Below the pieces are notes generated by a model. The model was not told the DNA's origin. It did not search any database and saw only the letters and a program-made list of their open reading frames with translations. Of a DNA stretch of 64,000 nucleotides, positions 44,336-53,301 are shown piece after piece. How positions within the stretch are numbered: position 1 is the stretch's first letter; every line of letters starts with the position of its first letter. Source of the DNA: Herbaspirillum huttiense (GTDB taxonomy: Bacteria; Pseudomonadota; Gammaproteobacteria; Burkholderiales; Burkholderiaceae_D). The position numbers and the translations under genes are program-made. The stretch is taken from assembly GCF_004367745.1 (NCBI RefSeq), contig NZ_CP037993.1, positions 2,356,001 to 2,420,000 of the forward strand, written 5' to 3'.

Positions 44336-46059
44336 TTCGCCGCCTTCTTCTCGCCGGCGACCGCTGCGGCAGGGGCCGGGTCATTGGCCACGATCACGCG
44401 GCGCGGGTCCTGGCCGATCAGGCGCATCGGCAGCTTGCGCTCGACCAGCTGCTTGTAGATGGTCGGATCGATGATGGCGATATCCTTCTTGCCAGCCGCG
44501 TTGTCGGCCACCCATTGCGCCACGAAGGCGTCGATGGTCGGCAGCCACAGCTGCGGTTCCTGCTTGAGGCCGAACTCCATTTCGTCGGCATGCTGCACCA
44601 GGGTCATGGTGCGGCGCAGGTAGAAGGGCAGGGCCTGCTCATAGCGGCCGACCAGGTAGATCGGGGTTTCCGGCTTCAATTCGGCCTGCAGCGCCGGCAC
44701 GTAGTCCACGCCCGCCGAGTAGCGCCCCTGCGGATCATGGCCCAGCATCAGCAGCTGGCCGGCCACGAAGGCGGTCGCCGCCAGCGAGGTCACGGCCCAG
44801 TCCTTGTGTTGGCGTGCCAGGCGGATGGCGGCAATGCCGCCGACGAAGAAGATCAGGGTGGCGGCGTACAGGTAGGGCACGTGGGCCTCCACCAGCGGCA
44901 GCGAGTAGGCATCCTTGGCCAGCGAGGGCACGCGCGGGATGAAGGCCAGCGCCACCGCCGAGGGCAGAGCCACCAGCGAACCGGCCCAGGCCAGCGCCTT
45001 GTAGTCCGCTTCGTCCAGGTAGCAGGCGATCAGCAGCGCCAGCGCCGGGAAGATCGGCAGGATGTAGGAGGGCAGCTTCGAGTCCGAGATGCTGAAGAAC
45101 ACGAAGATGAACACCGCCCACACCAGCAGCATCCGCTTGGGCTGGAAACGTCCGCCGTTGAGGCTGTTGTAGCCGGCGGTGTCGCGTTGCTCGCGGGTGC
45201 CTTTCCACAGGCTCTGGAAGAACACGCCCAGCCAGGGAATGATGCCCAGCACCAGGATGGGAATGAAGTAATACCACGGACCGGTGCGGCTATGGATCTT
45301 GGTGGTGAAGCGCTGGAAGTGCTCGTGGATGAAGAAGAACTGCGGGAATTCCGGATTGCGCAGCGACACCGCCACGAACCATGGGGTGCAGATCGCAAAG
45401 AACAGGATCAGGCCCTTGACCAGATGCAGCCGCTTCCAGATCGCCCAGTCGCGCGCGAACAGGGTATAGAGCACCAGCACCGCACCGGGCAGAACGATGC
45501 CGATCAGGCCCTTGGACAGCACCGCCAATGCCATGCCGGCCCAGCACAGGAGCATCCAGTTGCGCTGGCCTTCACGGGAGGCACCGTCGCGCTGCGCCAT
45601 CAGCAGCGAGCAGAGGGCGATGGTCATCATGCCCGACAGGCCCATGTCCAGCGTATTGATGTGGCCCATGCCCGCCCAGAAGAAGCTGGAGGCCAGCACC
45701 AGGGCGGCATAGAAGCCGACGCGGCCGCTGAAGACGCGGGTGCCGGTATAAGCCGCCAGGCCGATGCCCAGCAGGCCGCACAGGCCGGTCCACAGGCGCG
45801 CCTGCCATTCACCGAGGCCGAACAGCTCGAAGGTGATGGCATTCATCCAGGTTTGCAGGGGCGGCTTCTCGAAGTACTTGATGCCGTTCAGGCGGGTGGT
45901 GATCCAGTCCTGCGTGGCCACCATTTCGCGCGCCATCTCGGCATAGCGGCCTTCGTCGGTGGGCACCAGTACACGGGCTCCGAGCATCCAGAACCAGACC
46001 AGCAGGAAGAGAATGAGCAGCGTCCAGACGAACGCCTTGGATTTATACAGTTCGCGCAT
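44332..46059 (-). CDS. arnT: ArnT-like undecaprenyl phosphate-Ara4N lipid A transferase
   Basis: ArnT is a GT-C membrane enzyme that adds Ara4N to lipid A in the periplasm, lowering negative charge and giving polymyxin resistance. The 575-residue product has about 12 membrane helices. The acidic pair is in VPTDEGRYAEMAREMV near residues 33-48, followed by RLNGIKYFEKPPLQTWMN. The soluble C-terminal part lies after about residue 450. ATG 46059 is preferred; an upstream open frame is outside the conserved region. It overlaps the flippase gene and is the first enzyme gene of the minus-strand set. Confidence 0.93.
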   Translation of the reverse strand: MRELYKSKAFVWTLLILFLLVWFWMLGARVLVPTDEGRYAEMAREMVATQDWITTRLNGIKYFEKPPLQTWMNAITFELFGLGEWQARLWTGLCGLLGIGLAAYTGTRVFSGRVGFYAALVLASSFFWAGMGHINTLDMGLSGMMTIALCSLLMAQRDGASREGQRNWMLLCWAGMALAVLSKGLIGIVLPGAVLVLYTLFARDWAIWKRLHLVKGLILFFAICTPWFVAVSLRNPEFPQFFFIHEHFQRFTTKIHSRTGPWYYFIPILVLGIIPWLGVFFQSLWKGTREQRDTAGYNSLNGGRFQPKRMLLVWAVFIFVFFSISDSKLPSYILPIFPALALLIACYLDEADYKALAWAGSLVALPSAVALAFIPRVPSLAKDAYSLPLVEAHVPYLYAATLIFFVGGIAAIRLARQHKDWAVTSLAATAFVAGQLLMLGHDPQGRYSAGVDYVPALQAELKPETPIYLVGRYEQALPFYLRRTMTLVQHADEMEFGLKQEPQLWLPTIDAFVAQWVADNAAGKKDIAIIDPTIYKQLVERKLPMRLIGQDPRRVIVANDPAPAAAVAGEKKAAK

Positions 46060-46115
46060 TGACAGCGGTTCCTTGTTGCGTGTTCTTGGGTTTCTTGTCG
46101 CGGCAGGTGCCGGCG

Positions 46116-46496
46116 TCAGGCCTGGGGCGCAATGATCAGCGCCAGCGCCACCTTGCGCCCTTCGGCCATGAGAATGTTGTAGGTCCGGCAGGCGGCCTGG
46201 TTGTCCATGCACTCCACGCCGATGCGGCGCGCAGTCAGCACCGAGGTCAGCTTGGGATGGACGAAGCGCTGGCGCTCGCCGGTGCCCAGGATGACCACGT
46301 CCGGTGCGGTGGCATCGATCTGGGCAAAATGCTCGGGAGTGAGCGCCTCGAAGCTCTCTGCCGGCCAGGGCACCGGCTCGGTCTCGGGCAGCACCAGGAG
46401 GCTGTTGGTGAAACGGATGGCATTGAGCTCGACGCCGTCCTCATCATAGGCGGTGACGGTCTGGTATTGCTTGGTTTCGGTCGAATGGAGCTTCAT
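46116..46496 (-). CDS. Mth938-like domain protein
   Basis: This 126-residue protein has the Mth938/NDUFAF3-like fold (DUF498). Text such as YDEDGVELNAIRFTNSLLVL and PDVVILGTGERQRFVHPKL is typical. In eukaryotes the related protein assists complex I assembly; the bacterial role is unknown. It starts at ATG 46496 and lies 56 bases ahead of arnT, so it may be the first gene of the arn transcript. Confidence 0.85.
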   Translation of the reverse strand: MKLHSTETKQYQTVTAYDEDGVELNAIRFTNSLLVLPETEPVPWPAESFEALTPEHFAQIDATAPDVVILGTGERQRFVHPKLTSVLTARRIGVECMDNQAACRTYNILMAEGRKVALALIIAPQA

Positions 46497-46886
46497 CGCA
46501 GATGGGCAGGATGGGTTGCAGGCGGCCCCGCGGGGCGAACGACCGGGCCATGATGTCAAGTCGACATGCATCGCAGCAACGCGGTCGTAAAGTGCGCCAT
46601 TGTAGCCGTTTCCGACCCCGGCGCACGCCTATTTGATTGATAAAATGCTTAGCTTTGGGCAAAATGGCCGGTTCCCGGCAAGCCCATGAGGCAGCGCCGC
46701 AGGCCGCTTTGCAGGTGCTTTACATTGCACTGCAGCAGGCAAAAACGTGCAGGAAAATGATGGCAAGCGTGGTAATGGAGGGGAGCCGCAGGATAAAGGT
46801 TCCGGTCCGGTGCCCGCGGCCGATGAAGCAGGACAGGACGGGCAGGGGCCGACGCCGCCTGTCGCGAAACGATTAGAGGAAGAGCT
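46497..46886. other. 390-base region between Mth938 gene and alaA
   Basis: This gap holds divergent upstream regions. A short GTG-led open frame at 46747, Gly/Pro/Gln-rich and out of frame with alaA, runs into alaA; it is more likely leader than gene. A candidate -10 TAAAAT lies near 46635. Otherwise I see nothing certain. Confidence 0.45.
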
Positions 46887-48116
46887 GTGCGACCGATTCA
46901 GAAATCCAAGAAGCTGGCAGATGTGTGTTACGACATTCGGGGTCCCGTGCTGGAAAAGGCGCGCCAGATGGAGGAAGAAGGCCACAAGATCATCAAGCTC
47001 AACATCGGCAACCTGGCCGCCTTCGGCTTCGATGCGCCCGACGAGATCGTGCAGGACATGATCCGCAACATGGGCAATGCCTCCGGCTACACCGATTCCA
47101 AGGGCCTGTTCGCGCCCCGCAAGTCGGTCATGCACTACACCCAGCAAAAGAAGATCGAAGGCGTGACCATCGATGACATCTACCTGGGCAATGGCGCGTC
47201 CGAACTGATCGTCATGAGCGTCAATGCGCTGCTCAATACCGGCGACGAAGTGCTGGTGCCGTCGCCGGACTATCCGCTGTGGACGGCCGCCGTGAGCCTC
47301 TCCGGCGGTACCCCGGTGCATTATGTCTGCGACGAACAGCAAGGCTGGCAGCCCGACATCGCCGACATCAAGAAGAAGATCACCCCCAACACCAAGGCCA
47401 TCGTCGTCATCAACCCCAACAACCCGACCGGCGCGCTGTATTCGGTGGACGTGCTGAAGGAGATCATCGAACTGGCGCGCCAGCATCAACTGATCATCCT
47501 GGCCGACGAGATCTACGACAAGGTGCTCTACGACGGCAACACCCACACCTCGCTGGCCTCGCTGGCCGACGATGTGCTGTTCATCACCTTCAACGGCCTG
47601 TCCAAGAACTATCGTTCCTGCGGCTACCGCGCCGGCTGGATGGTGGTTTCGGGCGAGAAGAAGCATGCGCGCGACTACATCGAAGGCCTCAACATGCTGG
47701 CCTCGATGCGCCTGTGCGCCAATGCGCCCGGCCAGTTCGCCATCCAGACCGCGCTGGGCGGCTACCAGAGCATCAATGACCTGGTCGCCCCCAATGGCCG
47801 CCTGACCAAGCAGCGCGACCTGGCCCACAAGCTGCTCACCGATATTCCCGGTGTGACCTGCGTCAAGCCCAAGTCGGCGCTCTACATGTTCCCGCGCCTG
47901 GATCCGGAGGTCTATCCGATCAAGGACGACCAGGAATTCGCCTACGAACTGCTGGCCGAGGAAAAGGTATTGATCGTGCAGGGCACCGGCTTCAATTGCC
48001 CGACGCCGGACCACTTCCGCGTGGTGTTCCTGCCCAACACCGACGACCTGACCGAATCCATGGGGCGCATTGCGCACTTCCTGGAAGGCTATCGCCGCCG
48101 CCACGGCACGGCCTGA
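46887..48116 (+). CDS. alaA: PLP-dependent alanine-synthesising aminotransferase AlaA-like
   Basis: The 409-residue class I aminotransferase resembles AlaA, which makes L-alanine from pyruvate and glutamate. It has LNIGNLAAFGFDAPDEI, INPNNPTGALYS, the ADEIYDKVLYDG motif near residues 206-217, PLP Lys240 in FNGLSKNYRSCGYRAGW and a C-terminal Arg in DHFRVVFLP. It starts at GTG 46887 with AGAGGA six bases upstream. hom follows after 72 bases and thrC further on, an amino acid cluster widely conserved in Burkholderiales. Confidence 0.93.
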   Translation: MRPIQKSKKLADVCYDIRGPVLEKARQMEEEGHKIIKLNIGNLAAFGFDAPDEIVQDMIRNMGNASGYTDSKGLFAPRKSVMHYTQQKKIEGVTIDDIYLGNGASELIVMSVNALLNTGDEVLVPSPDYPLWTAAVSLSGGTPVHYVCDEQQGWQPDIADIKKKITPNTKAIVVINPNNPTGALYSVDVLKEIIELARQHQLIILADEIYDKVLYDGNTHTSLASLADDVLFITFNGLSKNYRSCGYRAGWMVVSGEKKHARDYIEGLNMLASMRLCANAPGQFAIQTALGGYQSINDLVAPNGRLTKQRDLAHKLLTDIPGVTCVKPKSALYMFPRLDPEVYPIKDDQEFAYELLAEEKVLIVQGTGFNCPTPDHFRVVFLPNTDDLTESMGRIAHFLEGYRRRHGTA

Positions 48117-48188
48117 CCCGTTTTGCAGTACCCGTCACGGCCGCTGCCTGCGGCGTGGCGGTCATTTTTCACCAACCACGAAGACAAT

Positions 48189-49499
48189 ATGAAATCCATC
48201 AAAGTAGGTTTGCTCGGCATCGGCACCGTGGGTTCCGGTACTTTCAATGTTCTCAAGCGCAACCAGCAAGAGATTGCGCGCCGTGCAGGCCGGGGCATTG
48301 AAATTACCATGGTCGCCGCTCGCAATACTGCCCGCGCGACCGAACTGACCCGGGGAGAAGTCAAGGTCGTCAATGACGGCAACCTGGTGGTGAACGATCC
48401 CGAGATCGATATCGTCGTGGAGCTGATCGGCGGCGATGACATCGCCCGCGACCTGGTGCTCAAGGCCATCGCCAACGGCAAGCACGTGGTCACGGCCAAC
48501 AAGGCCCTGATCGCCAAGCATGGCAATGAAATCTTCAAGGCGGCGCAGGAAAAGGGCGTCATGGTGGCCTTCGAGGCGGCCGTGGCCGGTGGCATCCCCA
48601 TCATCAAGGCCCTGCGCGAAGGCCTGACCGCCAACCGCATCCAGTGGGTGGCCGGCATCATCAACGGCACCACCAACTTCATCCTTTCCGAGATGCGCGA
48701 CAAGGGCCTGGACTTCGACGTGGTACTGAAGGAAGCGCAGCGTCTGGGCTATGCCGAAGCCGACCCGACCTTCGACATCGAAGGCGTGGATGCCGCCCAC
48801 AAGCTGACCATCATGGCCTCGATCGCTTTCGGCATCCCGGTGCAGTTCGACAAGGCCCACGTGGAAGGCATCACCAAGCTGCAGGCCAGCGACATCACCT
48901 ATGCCGAGAAACTGGGCTACCGCATCAAGCTGCTGGGCATCACCCGCCAGACTGCCAAGGGCATCGAACTGCGCGTGCACCCGACGCTGATCCCGGCCTC
49001 GCGCCTGATCGCCAACGTTGAAGGCGCGATGAATGCCGTGGTGGTGCGTGGCGACGCCGTGGGTGAAGCGCTGTACTACGGCAAGGGTGCCGGTTCCGAG
49101 CCGACCGCCTCGGCCGTGATCGCCGACCTGGTCGACATCACCCGCCTGGCGACTGCCGACCCCGAACACCACGTGCCTTCGCTGGCCTTCCAGCTCAACG
49201 CCATGGCCGATACCCCGGTGCTGCCGATGAGCGAAGTCGTGACCAGCTACTACCTGCGCATCCGTGTGGCCGACCAGGCGGGTGTGCTGGCCGATGTGAC
49301 GCGCATCCTGGCGGATTCGACCATTTCCATCGACGCCATGCTGCAGAAGGAGCCGGCTGAAGGCGAGCAGCAGACCGACATCATCATGCTGACCCACCAG
49401 ACCCAGGAAAAGAACATCGAGGCTGCCATTGCCAAGATCGAAGCCCTGGCTACAGTGGTCGGCCAGGTCACCAAGATCCGCCTGGAAGAGCTGAGCTGA
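48189..49499 (+). CDS. hom: Homoserine dehydrogenase
   Basis: Hom reduces aspartate semialdehyde to homoserine in the threonine and methionine pathway. The 436-residue product has the NAD(P)-binding motif GIGTVGSG at residues 10-17, the catalytic region VAGIINGTTNFILSEMRDKG and a C-terminal ACT domain (about 355-430, beginning YYLRIRVADQAGVLADVTRI) that senses threonine. It is monofunctional, without an aspartokinase domain. A strong terminator lies 29 bases after its stop, so thrC is separately expressed. Confidence 0.97.
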   Translation: MKSIKVGLLGIGTVGSGTFNVLKRNQQEIARRAGRGIEITMVAARNTARATELTRGEVKVVNDGNLVVNDPEIDIVVELIGGDDIARDLVLKAIANGKHVVTANKALIAKHGNEIFKAAQEKGVMVAFEAAVAGGIPIIKALREGLTANRIQWVAGIINGTTNFILSEMRDKGLDFDVVLKEAQRLGYAEADPTFDIEGVDAAHKLTIMASIAFGIPVQFDKAHVEGITKLQASDITYAEKLGYRIKLLGITRQTAKGIELRVHPTLIPASRLIANVEGAMNAVVVRGDAVGEALYYGKGAGSEPTASAVIADLVDITRLATADPEHHVPSLAFQLNAMADTPVLPMSEVVTSYYLRIRVADQAGVLADVTRILADSTISIDAMLQKEPAEGEQQTDIIMLTHQTQEKNIEAAIAKIEALATVVGQVTKIRLEELS

Positions 49500-49527
49500 T
49501 CTGGACTTCTGTGGCCATCGCCGCAAA

Positions 49528-49557
49528 GAAAAACGGAGCCCGCGGGCTCCGTTTTTC
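49528..49557. terminator. Strong terminator after hom
   Basis: GAAAAACGGAGCCC pairs with GGGCTCCGTTTTTC with a 2-base loop, giving T tracts on both strands. It lies between hom and the convergent secreted-protein gene. Confidence 0.92.
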
Positions 49558-49600
49558 TTTGGATCGGGAAGAAGGGGGGGGTGGTAAACGCCCCCTATGA

Positions 49601-50038
49601 TCATTTCTTCAGTTCGAAATTGCAGACTGCCTGCAGCATGGCGTCGCCGACCGACATCGGCTTGGGCTTGATGAACTCTTGTCCCTTCAGGGCATCGCTG
49701 TGGTCACGCTTGTCGCCCTTGCCATCGTTCTCGGCGAAGATGATTTCGCGCACCAGCTTCATGCTGCCGGCCTTGCAGTTGTACTGGTGCAGGTCCTTGT
49801 AGGATTTCAGCGCGGGGAAGCTCTTGTCGCCATTGTTGGGACGCGCTTCCTTGAAGTTCCACATCGACCAGGCTTCGCGGATGCCGCCCGATTCGACGAT
49901 GGAGTCGGTATCGACCAGCAGTTCGGACGTATCCGAGCCACCCAGCGATTGCCAGTTCTCGGCGTGCGCCGGCAGGCTCGCCAGCAGGGTGCCGAACAGG
50001 CCGGCCGCGGCCAGCAGGGTCTTGATCTTGTGGTTCAT
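49601..50038 (-). CDS. Secreted small protein, surface-adhesin E-like
   Basis: The 145-residue product has a signal peptide (MNHKIKTLLAAAGLFGTLLA to AHA, cleavage near residue 26) and a mature domain with WQSLGGSDTSELLVDTDSIV and YNCKAGSMKLVREIIFAEN plus a late Cys (AVCNFELKK). The two conserved Cys and the D-T-D strand resemble the small surface-adhesin E family common in betaproteobacteria. Function is not established. It has a good sigma-70 promoter (50133-50161) and is monocistronic. Confidence 0.75.
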   Translation of the reverse strand: MNHKIKTLLAAAGLFGTLLASLPAHAENWQSLGGSDTSELLVDTDSIVESGGIREAWSMWNFKEARPNNGDKSFPALKSYKDLHQYNCKAGSMKLVREIIFAENDGKGDKRDHSDALKGQEFIKPKPMSVGDAMLQAVCNFELKK

Positions 50039-50132
50039 GCCGTTTTCCATCCTTTTGAGTTTGAAGTGCATCTTTGATGTGGCCAGCGTGCAAACATTCC
50101 CGCCATCCCGGCGGCGCTGCACGAAGTGGCGC

Positions 50133-50161
50133 AGCATAGCCCGGGCATGCGCGGCTTTCAA
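50133..50161 (-). promoter_or_regulatory. Promoter of the secreted-protein gene
   Basis: On the minus strand TTGAAA (50156-50161), 17 bases, then TATGCT (50133-50138). Both elements are near consensus with optimal spacing, about 95 bases before the start. Confidence 0.65.
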
Positions 50162-50285
50162 GGGTGGTAACGTTTTATTTCAGCTTGCGCCGGCGCCATG
50201 ATGATTCAGTGCAACAAATGGCCTGTCAGCCCGAGACCCTGCGCCACCGCCCTGTCTGCAGGTGCAGCTTTCTTCCATGCCGCGC

Positions 50286-50314
50286 TTTTGTGCAGCGCCC
50301 GCTGGCCGTATAAT
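50286..50314 (+). promoter_or_regulatory. Candidate thrC promoter
   Basis: A perfect TATAAT lies at 50309-50314. The -35 at the right distance is TTTTGT, which is weak. The predicted start is about 50 bases before the thrC ATG. Confidence 0.5.
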
Positions 50315-50370
50315 CGTGGACTTTCCTCCCATTCCACGCTCCCGCCGCCTGCCGGCGCATTCTAATCGAC

Positions 50371-51831
50371 ATGCAATACGTTTCCACCCGCGGTCACGCT
50401 GCAACTCCTACCTTTTCCGACATCCTGCTGGGCGGCCTGGCCCCTGACGGCGGCCTGTACCTGCCGGCCACGTATCCGCAGGTCAGCGGTGCCGAGCTGG
50501 ACCAGTGGCGTACGTTGTCGTATGCCGACCTGGCCTTCGAGGTGCTCAAGAAATTTGCCACCGACATTCCCGAAGCCGACCTGAAGGCGCTGGCCCACAA
50601 GACCTATACCGCCGACGTCTACCGCAACACCCGCGCCGGTGAAGATGCCAGCCAGATCACCCCGCTGCGCACCCTGCAGGAAGAAGACGGCAAGAAGCTG
50701 GTGCTGCAGAGCCTGTCCAATGGTCCCACGCTGGCCTTCAAGGACATGGCGATGCAACTGCTGGGCAACCTGTTCGAATATGCGCTGGCCAAGAAGGGCG
50801 CAGAGTTGAACATCGTCGGCGCCACCTCCGGTGACACCGGCAGCGCCGCCGAATACGCCATGCGCGGCAAGAAGGGCATCCGTGTCTTCATGCTGTCGCC
50901 GCACAAGAAGATGAGCGCTTTCCAGACTGCGCAGATGTTCAGCCTGCAGGACCCGAACATCTTCAACCTGGCCGTGGAAGGCGTCTTCGATGACTGCCAG
51001 GACATCGTCAAGGCCATCTCCAACGACCTCGAATACAAGGCCGCCAAGAAGATCGGCACCGTCAACTCGATCAACTGGGCGCGCGTGGTGGCGCAGGTGG
51101 TGTACTACTTCCGCGGCTATCTGGCAGCGACGACCAGCAACGAGCAGAAGGTGTCCTTCACCGTCCCCTCGGGCAACTTCGGCAACATCTGCGCCGGCCA
51201 CATCGCCCGCATGATGGGCCTGCCCATCGACAAGCTGGTGGTGGCCACCAACGAGAACGACGTGCTGGATGAATTCTTCCGCACCGGTCACTACCGCGTG
51301 CGCAAGTCCGCCGAGACCTACCACACCAGCAGCCCCAGCATGGACATCAGCAAGGCCTCCAACTTCGAGCGCTTCGTCTACGACCTGCTGGGCCGCGACA
51401 GCGCACGGGTCAAGGCGCTGTTCCACAAGGTCGAGACCGCAGGCGGCTTTGACCTGAGCGGCCAGGCCGGCAGCGACGGCAATGAATTCGCCAGCGTCCT
51501 GCAGTATGGCTTCGCCTCCGGCAAGTCGACCCACGCAGACCGCCTGGAGACCATCCGCTTTGCTGAAAAGGCCTATGGCATCACGGTGGACACCCATACC
51601 GCCGATGGCATCAAGGTAGCGCGCGAGCATCTGACGCCGGGCGTGACCATGATCGTGCTGGAGACGGCCTTGCCGGCCAAGTTCAATGAAACCATCCGCG
51701 AAGCCCTGGGCCGCGACGCCGACCGTCCGGCGGGCTTCGAGAACATCGAGGCGCTGCCGCAGCGCTTCGAGGTGATGCCGGCCGATGCCGCCCGGGTGAA
51801 GGCTTACGTGGCCGAGCACACCGGTCTGTAA
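50371..51831 (+). CDS. thrC: Threonine synthase
   Basis: ThrC converts O-phosphohomoserine to threonine. The 486-residue PLP enzyme has the PLP motif with Lys124 in SNGPTLAFKDMAMQLLG and the family text GATSGDTGSAAEYAMRGKKG and SVPSGNFGNICAGHI-like. Length is typical of the long ThrC form. It is followed by a clear terminator. The separate promoter suggests it is not read from hom. Confidence 0.97.
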   Translation: MQYVSTRGHAATPTFSDILLGGLAPDGGLYLPATYPQVSGAELDQWRTLSYADLAFEVLKKFATDIPEADLKALAHKTYTADVYRNTRAGEDASQITPLRTLQEEDGKKLVLQSLSNGPTLAFKDMAMQLLGNLFEYALAKKGAELNIVGATSGDTGSAAEYAMRGKKGIRVFMLSPHKKMSAFQTAQMFSLQDPNIFNLAVEGVFDDCQDIVKAISNDLEYKAAKKIGTVNSINWARVVAQVVYYFRGYLAATTSNEQKVSFTVPSGNFGNICAGHIARMMGLPIDKLVVATNENDVLDEFFRTGHYRVRKSAETYHTSSPSMDISKASNFERFVYDLLGRDSARVKALFHKVETAGGFDLSGQAGSDGNEFASVLQYGFASGKSTHADRLETIRFAEKAYGITVDTHTADGIKVAREHLTPGVTMIVLETALPAKFNETIREALGRDADRPAGFENIEALPQRFEVMPADAARVKAYVAEHTGL

Positions 51832-51851
51832 GCCGCGCCTTACCATCTCTA

Positions 51852-51885
51852 CGCCGTCCGCGCCATTGGCCCGGACGGCGTTTTT
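51852..51885 (+). terminator. Intrinsic terminator after thrC
   Basis: CGCCGTCCG pairs with CGGACGGCG (51852-51860 with 51872-51880) and is followed by TTTTT. Confidence 0.88.
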
Positions 51886-51995
51886 CATGGAGCGCGTACG
51901 GGCGGCGATTGCATTAGAATGTCGGGTCGCTGTATCGACCAGAAAACAACGCTTCACCCTTGTCCCGAACTTCGATCTTCTCCGTCAGGCCTGCC

Positions 51996-53285
51996 ATGTC
52001 CTCCACGCCCACTCCTTCCGCTGCCCCCTCATCCGACAAGCCGGCCCGCCCGCCCATGCAAAGCGTCAACCAGGCGCTAGATACCTTGTTGTCGGCCGCC
52101 GTGCCGGTGGTGGAGAGCGAGACCGTCGATACGCTGGAGGCGTGTGGACGTGTGCTGGCTGCGCCGGTGACGGCTTCCATCGATGTGCCCGGCATGGACA
52201 ATTCGCAGATGGATGGCTACGCCGTGCGGGCGGCGGATTGCGCATCGGGCCAGGCGCGCCTGCGCGTATCGCAGCGCATTCCGGCGGGCCACGTGGGCCA
52301 GCCGCTGGAAGCGGGTACGGCGGCGCGCATCTTCACCGGCGCGATGATGCCGCAGGGCGCCGACGCCGTGGTCATGCAGGAAGCCTGCGAGACCGAGGGC
52401 GAGTACGTGGTGATCCGCCATGTCCCCGAGAGCGGTGAATGGGTGCGCCTGATCGGTGAAGACATCCGCCAGGGCAGCACTATCCTCGCCGCCGGTACCC
52501 GGCTGCGCCCGCAGGAACTGGGGCTGGCGGCTTCCATCGGACAGGCGCAGCTGCAGGTGCTGCGGCCGGTACGCGTGGCGGTGTTCTTCACGGGCGATGA
52601 ACTGACCATGCCCGGCCAGCCGCTGAAACCGGGCGGCATCTACAACTCCAATCGCTTTCTGCTGCGCGGCCTGTTGCAGAAACTGGGCTGCCAGGTCAGT
52701 GACTTCGGCATCGTGCCCGACAGTCTGGAGGCGACCCGCCAGACCCTGCGCGAGGCCGCGCGCGAGCACGATCTCATCATCACCAGCGGCGGCGTCTCGG
52801 TGGGGGAAGAGGACCATGTGAAGCCTGCTGTCGAAGCCGAGGGCCGCATCAACATGTGGCAGATCGCCATGAAGCCTGGCAAGCCGCTGGCCTTCGGCCA
52901 GGTGCGCCGCGGGCCAGGGGCGGGCGAACAGGGAAGTGAAGCTTTCTTCCTGGGGTTGCCGGGCAATCCGGTGTCGTCCTTCGTCACCTTCCTGCTTTTC
53001 GTCAGGCCCTTCATCCTGCGCCTGCAAGGGCTGCCGCGCGAGGCCGTGTTGCCGCAACCGGTGGCCATGCGCGCCGACTTCGACTGGCCACGTGCCGACC
53101 GCCGCCAGGAATTCCTGCGCGTGCGCCGCAATGTCCGGGGCGGACTGGATCTGTTCCCCAGCCAAGGGTCGGCAGTGCTGACCTCGACTGCCTGGGCCGA
53201 TGGCCTGATCGACAATCCGCCGGGGCAGATCATCGCCGCCGGCGACACGGTGCAGTTCCTGGCCTTCGATCATCTGCTGAACTGA
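51996..53285 (+). CDS. moeA: Molybdopterin molybdenumtransferase MoeA
   Basis: MoeA inserts molybdate into adenylated molybdopterin. The 429-residue product has DNSQMDGYA at about residues 68-76, TGAMMPQGADAVVMQEA at 114-130, FFTGDELTMPGQPLKPGGIY and TSGGVSVGEEDH in the central MoCF-type domain, and the C-terminal beta domain. ATG 51996 is chosen; an in-frame TTG 12 codons upstream is less likely. It leads the group with moaD and moaE. Confidence 0.96.
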   Translation: MSSTPTPSAAPSSDKPARPPMQSVNQALDTLLSAAVPVVESETVDTLEACGRVLAAPVTASIDVPGMDNSQMDGYAVRAADCASGQARLRVSQRIPAGHVGQPLEAGTAARIFTGAMMPQGADAVVMQEACETEGEYVVIRHVPESGEWVRLIGEDIRQGSTILAAGTRLRPQELGLAASIGQAQLQVLRPVRVAVFFTGDELTMPGQPLKPGGIYNSNRFLLRGLLQKLGCQVSDFGIVPDSLEATRQTLREAAREHDLIITSGGVSVGEEDHVKPAVEAEGRINMWQIAMKPGKPLAFGQVRRGPGAGEQGSEAFFLGLPGNPVSSFVTFLLFVRPFILRLQGLPREAVLPQPVAMRADFDWPRADRRQEFLRVRRNVRGGLDLFPSQGSAVLTSTAWADGLIDNPPGQIIAAGDTVQFLAFDHLLN

Positions 53286-53301
53286 ACGCGGCGCAACAGC
53301 G

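Larger units (their letters stand above)
50039..50370. other. 332-base divergent region before thrC
   Basis: This gap holds a minus-strand promoter for the secreted-protein gene (50133-50161) and a weaker plus-strand promoter for thrC (50286-50314). A short GC-rich inverted run surrounds 50115-50150. No RNA gene or other gene is seen. Confidence 0.6.

Noticed and set aside
44515-46062. Plus-strand open frame opposite arnT
   Set aside because: ArnT membrane helices and the acidic motif on the minus strand explain the region; the antisense frame is His/Gln/Arg-rich.
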